Part shown: positions 5,237 through 7,375 of the stretch, piece by piece | How positions within the stretch are numbered: position 1 is the stretch's first letter | How the letters are laid out: every line of letters starts with the position of its first letter | Assembly (NCBI RefSeq): GCF_030515985.1 | Contig: NZ_CP100376.1 | Location: 2,054,260 to 2,061,634, forward strand | Origin: Corynebacterium accolens | GTDB lineage: Bacteria; Actinomycetota; Actinomycetes; Mycobacteriales; Mycobacteriaceae | Direction of reading: 5' to 3' | Length of the DNA: 7,375 nt | Position numbers and translations under genes: made by a program | The notes under the pieces: generated by a model | The model's database searches: none | Told to the model about the DNA's origin: nothing | What the model saw: the letters and a program-made list of their open reading frames with translations, nothing else

Positions 5237-7375
5237 ATGACCGAAAAAGATGGCCGCCAGGCCCACCACGCGGAGAAGGCACCTGCAGGCGCGGTAGACC
5301 CCACGGATACCGCCCCCAATGCGGAAGAAAACCGTGTCCCGGTTACCGCCGGCGCGCGCGGCCGCATCGTGCGCGCCTCTCCGCCCGCACCGGTACCAGA
5401 AAAGCGGCCCACCCCCTCAGTGCAGAACACGACCGTTCCCCCTGAGGAAGATAAGTCCGCGCTGACTGGCCGCAATGCGGAGATCGAGGCCTCCAATCAG
5501 GACGTCATCCGCGCGACGGGAACGATGGCCATCGCCACGCTGCTCTCGCGCATCACCGGCTTCCTGCGGCAGATGCTGATCGGCGCCACCCTTGGTGCCA
5601 CTGTGGGTACGGCCTTTAGCAGCGCCAACCAGATCCCCAACCTGGTCACCGAAATCGTGCTGGGCGCGGTGCTGACCTCACTGGTGGTTCCGGTCTTGGT
5701 GCGCGCGGAGAAGGAGGACTCGGACCGCGGCGAAACCTTCGTCCGAAGACTTTTTACCCTGGCGTTTTCGATCCTGGGCATCGTTACCATCCTCTCCGTT
5801 ATCTTCGCACCATTCTTAACAAGGATGATGCTGCCTGAAGATTCCAAGGCCAATGCCGTGCAGGCAACATCATTGGCCTTCTTGCTCTTGCCGCAGATCC
5901 TGTTTTACGGCCTTTTCGCCCTCTTCCAAGCGGTCTTAAATACCAAGAATATCTTTGGCCCTGGCGCCTGGGCGCCGGTGGTCAATAACATCATCTCCAT
6001 CAGCGTCCTGCTGGCGTATCGCTTTTTGCCAGGCCGCCTCGACCCGCACGAACCTACGCCGGTGGCGGATCCACACATCATGCTGCTGGGCCTGGGCACC
6101 ACCACGGCGGTGATCGTGCAGTGCTTTATCCTTGTGCCGTACCTGAAAAAGGCCGGCATCAACCTGCGCCCGAAGTGGGGCCTCGATGCCCGCATCAAGC
6201 AATTCGGCGGCATGGCGCTGGCCATTATTACCTACGTGGCCATCTCCCAGCTGGGTTACGTCATCACCTCCCGTGTGGCGGCGTATGCCGATGCCGGTGC
6301 GCCGCTGGTGTACCAGAACGCATGGCTGATGCTGCAGGTGCCGTACGGCGTTATCGGCGTGACCTTGTTGACCGCCATCATGCCGCGGCTTTCGCGCAAT
6401 GCCGCCGATGGCGATGTCGATGCCGTGGTGCGCGACCTCACCTTGGGTACCAAGCTGACCTTCATCGCGCTAATCCCCATCGTCATTTTCATGACGGGCT
6501 TCGGCGTGCCCATCGCCCGCGCGCTATTCCAGTACGGCGCCTACGGCGCGGATAGCGCAGAGCAGCTCGGCCTCACCATCAGTTTTTCCGCCTTTACCTT
6601 GATCCCATATGCGTTGGTGCTGCTGCACCTGCGCGTTTTCTACGCCAGGGAAGAGGCGTGGACGCCCACCTTCATCATTGCCGGCATCACGCTGACCAAG
6701 ATCGTGCTGACCTTGCTGGCACCGCTGATGACCAGCAACCCAGACCGGGTGGTCATCCTCCTCGGTACCGCCAACGGCTTTGGCTTTGTCTCCGGTGCGG
6801 TCATCGGCGGCTTCCTGCTCAAGCGCAAGCTGGGCAGCCTGGGCGGCAAGGCCGTGACCCAGACGGTCCTGTGGTCCTCCGGTGCCGGCGCGGTAGGCCT
6901 GGTTGTCTCGTGGGCGCTGTACTGGCTCGTGCAATTGTTCTTGCCGGAGCAGCTGCCTTCGATCGTCTCGCTGGTCAATGTCGTCGTGCTGGGCATCGTC
7001 TTTGTGATTATCACTGGGTTGGTTCTGTCCAAGTCCTCCCTGCCCGAGGTGCAGAACCTGGCGCGCGCCCTCCAGCGCATCCCGGGAATGTCCCGGTTCA
7101 TCACGGTGGACAATTCCAAGGCCATCGAGGTCGAGGAACCAGACCTGCAGGAAATCCAGCCGGTCTATACACAGGATTCCTTCAATGCCACCTTGGTCCC
7201 GCCACCAATGTCCGCCGGTATCGTCCGCGGCCCGCGCTTGGTCCCCGGCGCCCCCGTATCGGACGGTCGCTTCCGCCTCCTGCAGGATCACGGCGCTGTA
7301 TCCGGCGCCCGGTTCTGGCAAGCCCGCGAACAAGCCACCGGCCGCCTCGTGGCGCTGACGTTCGTCGATACCAAT
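5237..7375 (+). CDS. murJ: MurJ/MviN lipid II flippase with C-terminal pseudokinase domain (3' end cut by window)
   Basis: The reading frame is open from the ATG at 5237 to the window end, 713 codons without stop. It encodes the MOP-superfamily flippase that moves lipid II across the membrane for peptidoglycan synthesis. An 88-residue Pro/Ala/charged cytoplasmic tail precedes about 14 membrane segments (roughly residues 92-600). Marks include LLSRITGFLRQMLIGATLGA (103-121), NQIPNL, FYGLFALFQAVLNTKNIF, the QVPYGVIGVTLLTAIMPRLS hinge (367-386) and ALFQYGAYG. After a linker (600-674), residues 675-713 begin a kinase-like domain: GRFRLLQDHG, then FWQAREQATGRLVALTFVD. The ATP-lysine position of the usual VAxK reads VALT, so it should be a pseudokinase. 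In M. tuberculosis MviN (Rv3910) the equivalent domain is phosphorylated by PknB and binds FhaA; the same control is plausible here. The full protein should be about 1,100 residues. The gene starts 20 bp after the DUF6049 stop, with weak Shine-Dalgarno, and is probably in the same operon. Confidence 0.95.
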   Translation, partial: MTEKDGRQAHHAEKAPAGAVDPTDTAPNAEENRVPVTAGARGRIVRASPPAPVPEKRPTPSVQNTTVPPEEDKSALTGRNAEIEASNQDVIRATGTMAIATLLSRITGFLRQMLIGATLGATVGTAFSSANQIPNLVTEIVLGAVLTSLVVPVLVRAEKEDSDRGETFVRRLFTLAFSILGIVTILSVIFAPFLTRMMLPEDSKANAVQATSLAFLLLPQILFYGLFALFQAVLNTKNIFGPGAWAPVVNNIISISVLLAYRFLPGRLDPHEPTPVADPHIMLLGLGTTTAVIVQCFILVPYLKKAGINLRPKWGLDARIKQFGGMALAIITYVAISQLGYVITSRVAAYADAGAPLVYQNAWLMLQVPYGVIGVTLLTAIMPRLSRNAADGDVDAVVRDLTLGTKLTFIALIPIVIFMTGFGVPIARALFQYGAYGADSAEQLGLTISFSAFTLIPYALVLLHLRVFYAREEAWTPTFIIAGITLTKIVLTLLAPLMTSNPDRVVILLGTANGFGFVSGAVIGGFLLKRKLGSLGGKAVTQTVLWSSGAGAVGLVVSWALYWLVQLFLPEQLPSIVSLVNVVVLGIVFVIITGLVLSKSSLPEVQNLARALQRIPGMSRFITVDNSKAIEVEEPDLQEIQPVYTQDSFNATLVPPPMSAGIVRGPRLVPGAPVSDGRFRLLQDHGAVSGARFWQAREQATGRLVALTFVDTN

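Noticed and set aside
6121..6555. 144-codon plus-strand frame inside murJ
   Set aside because: Out-of-frame shadow of murJ; the translation is Arg/Ala/His-rich and the murJ frame is uninterrupted through it.
6524..7333. 269-codon minus-strand open frame at the right end
   Set aside because: It is antisense to murJ, rich in Gln/Asp/Gly from reversed Leu/Val/Ala codons, with no known domain.
1..7375. Mobile elements, CRISPR arrays, RNA genes, defence or toxin-antitoxin modules
   Set aside because: None seen: every stretch belongs to core-type genes in consistent frames, gaps are below 40 bp, and no direct-repeat arrays, inverted-repeat ends or transposase motifs were found by eye.

Overview
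The window looks like core chromosome from a high-GC Gram-positive actinobacterium, most likely a Corynebacterium. The main evidence is gene order. A CCA-type tRNA nucleotidyltransferase (pcnA) is read leftward. A Nudix hydrolase with an Arg-rich tail, a secreted or membrane-anchored DUF6049-type protein and a MurJ/MviN flippase fused to a kinase-like domain are read rightward. This matches, from memory, the Rv3907c-Rv3910 block (pcnA, mutT4, a conserved membrane protein, murJ/mviN) of Mycobacterium tuberculosis, which lies near oriC in mycobacteria and corynebacteria. GC-rich codon use and putative leaderless starts behind TAnnnT -10 boxes fit the same group.

Layout. Positions 1-219 (minus) hold the first 73 codons of an AzlC/BrnF-type amino-acid exporter that runs off the left edge. 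Positions 259-858 (minus) are a YqgE/AlgH (UPF0301) protein, and 855-2291 (minus) are pcnA, which overlaps yqgE by a few bases. Between the pcnA GTG (2291) and the Nudix ATG (2320) there are only 28 bp, which appear to carry both divergent -10 elements. Positions 2320-2985 (plus) are the Nudix hydrolase, 2985-5216 (plus) the DUF6049-type protein (TAATG overlap), and 5237-7375 (plus) MurJ, open at the right edge inside the start of its C-terminal pseudokinase domain.

How the genes work together. The leftward unit joins tRNA 3'-end maturation, a conserved protein of unknown function and an amino-acid exporter. The rightward unit joins a nucleotide-pyrophosphate hydrolase, an extracytoplasmic protein and the lipid II flippase for peptidoglycan synthesis. 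Tight spacing suggests that the rightward genes are co-transcribed and probably translationally coupled, so the DUF6049 protein is a good candidate for a cell-envelope role alongside MurJ.

No insertion sequence, phage gene, CRISPR array, RNA gene, toxin-antitoxin or defence module was seen. Coding sequence fills nearly the whole window, and the only gaps are 39, 28 and 20 bp. I see no clear intrinsic terminator. The most interesting points are the divergent leaderless promoter arrangement, the DUF6049 protein of unknown function, and the departures of this MurJ from the E. coli charged-residue set.
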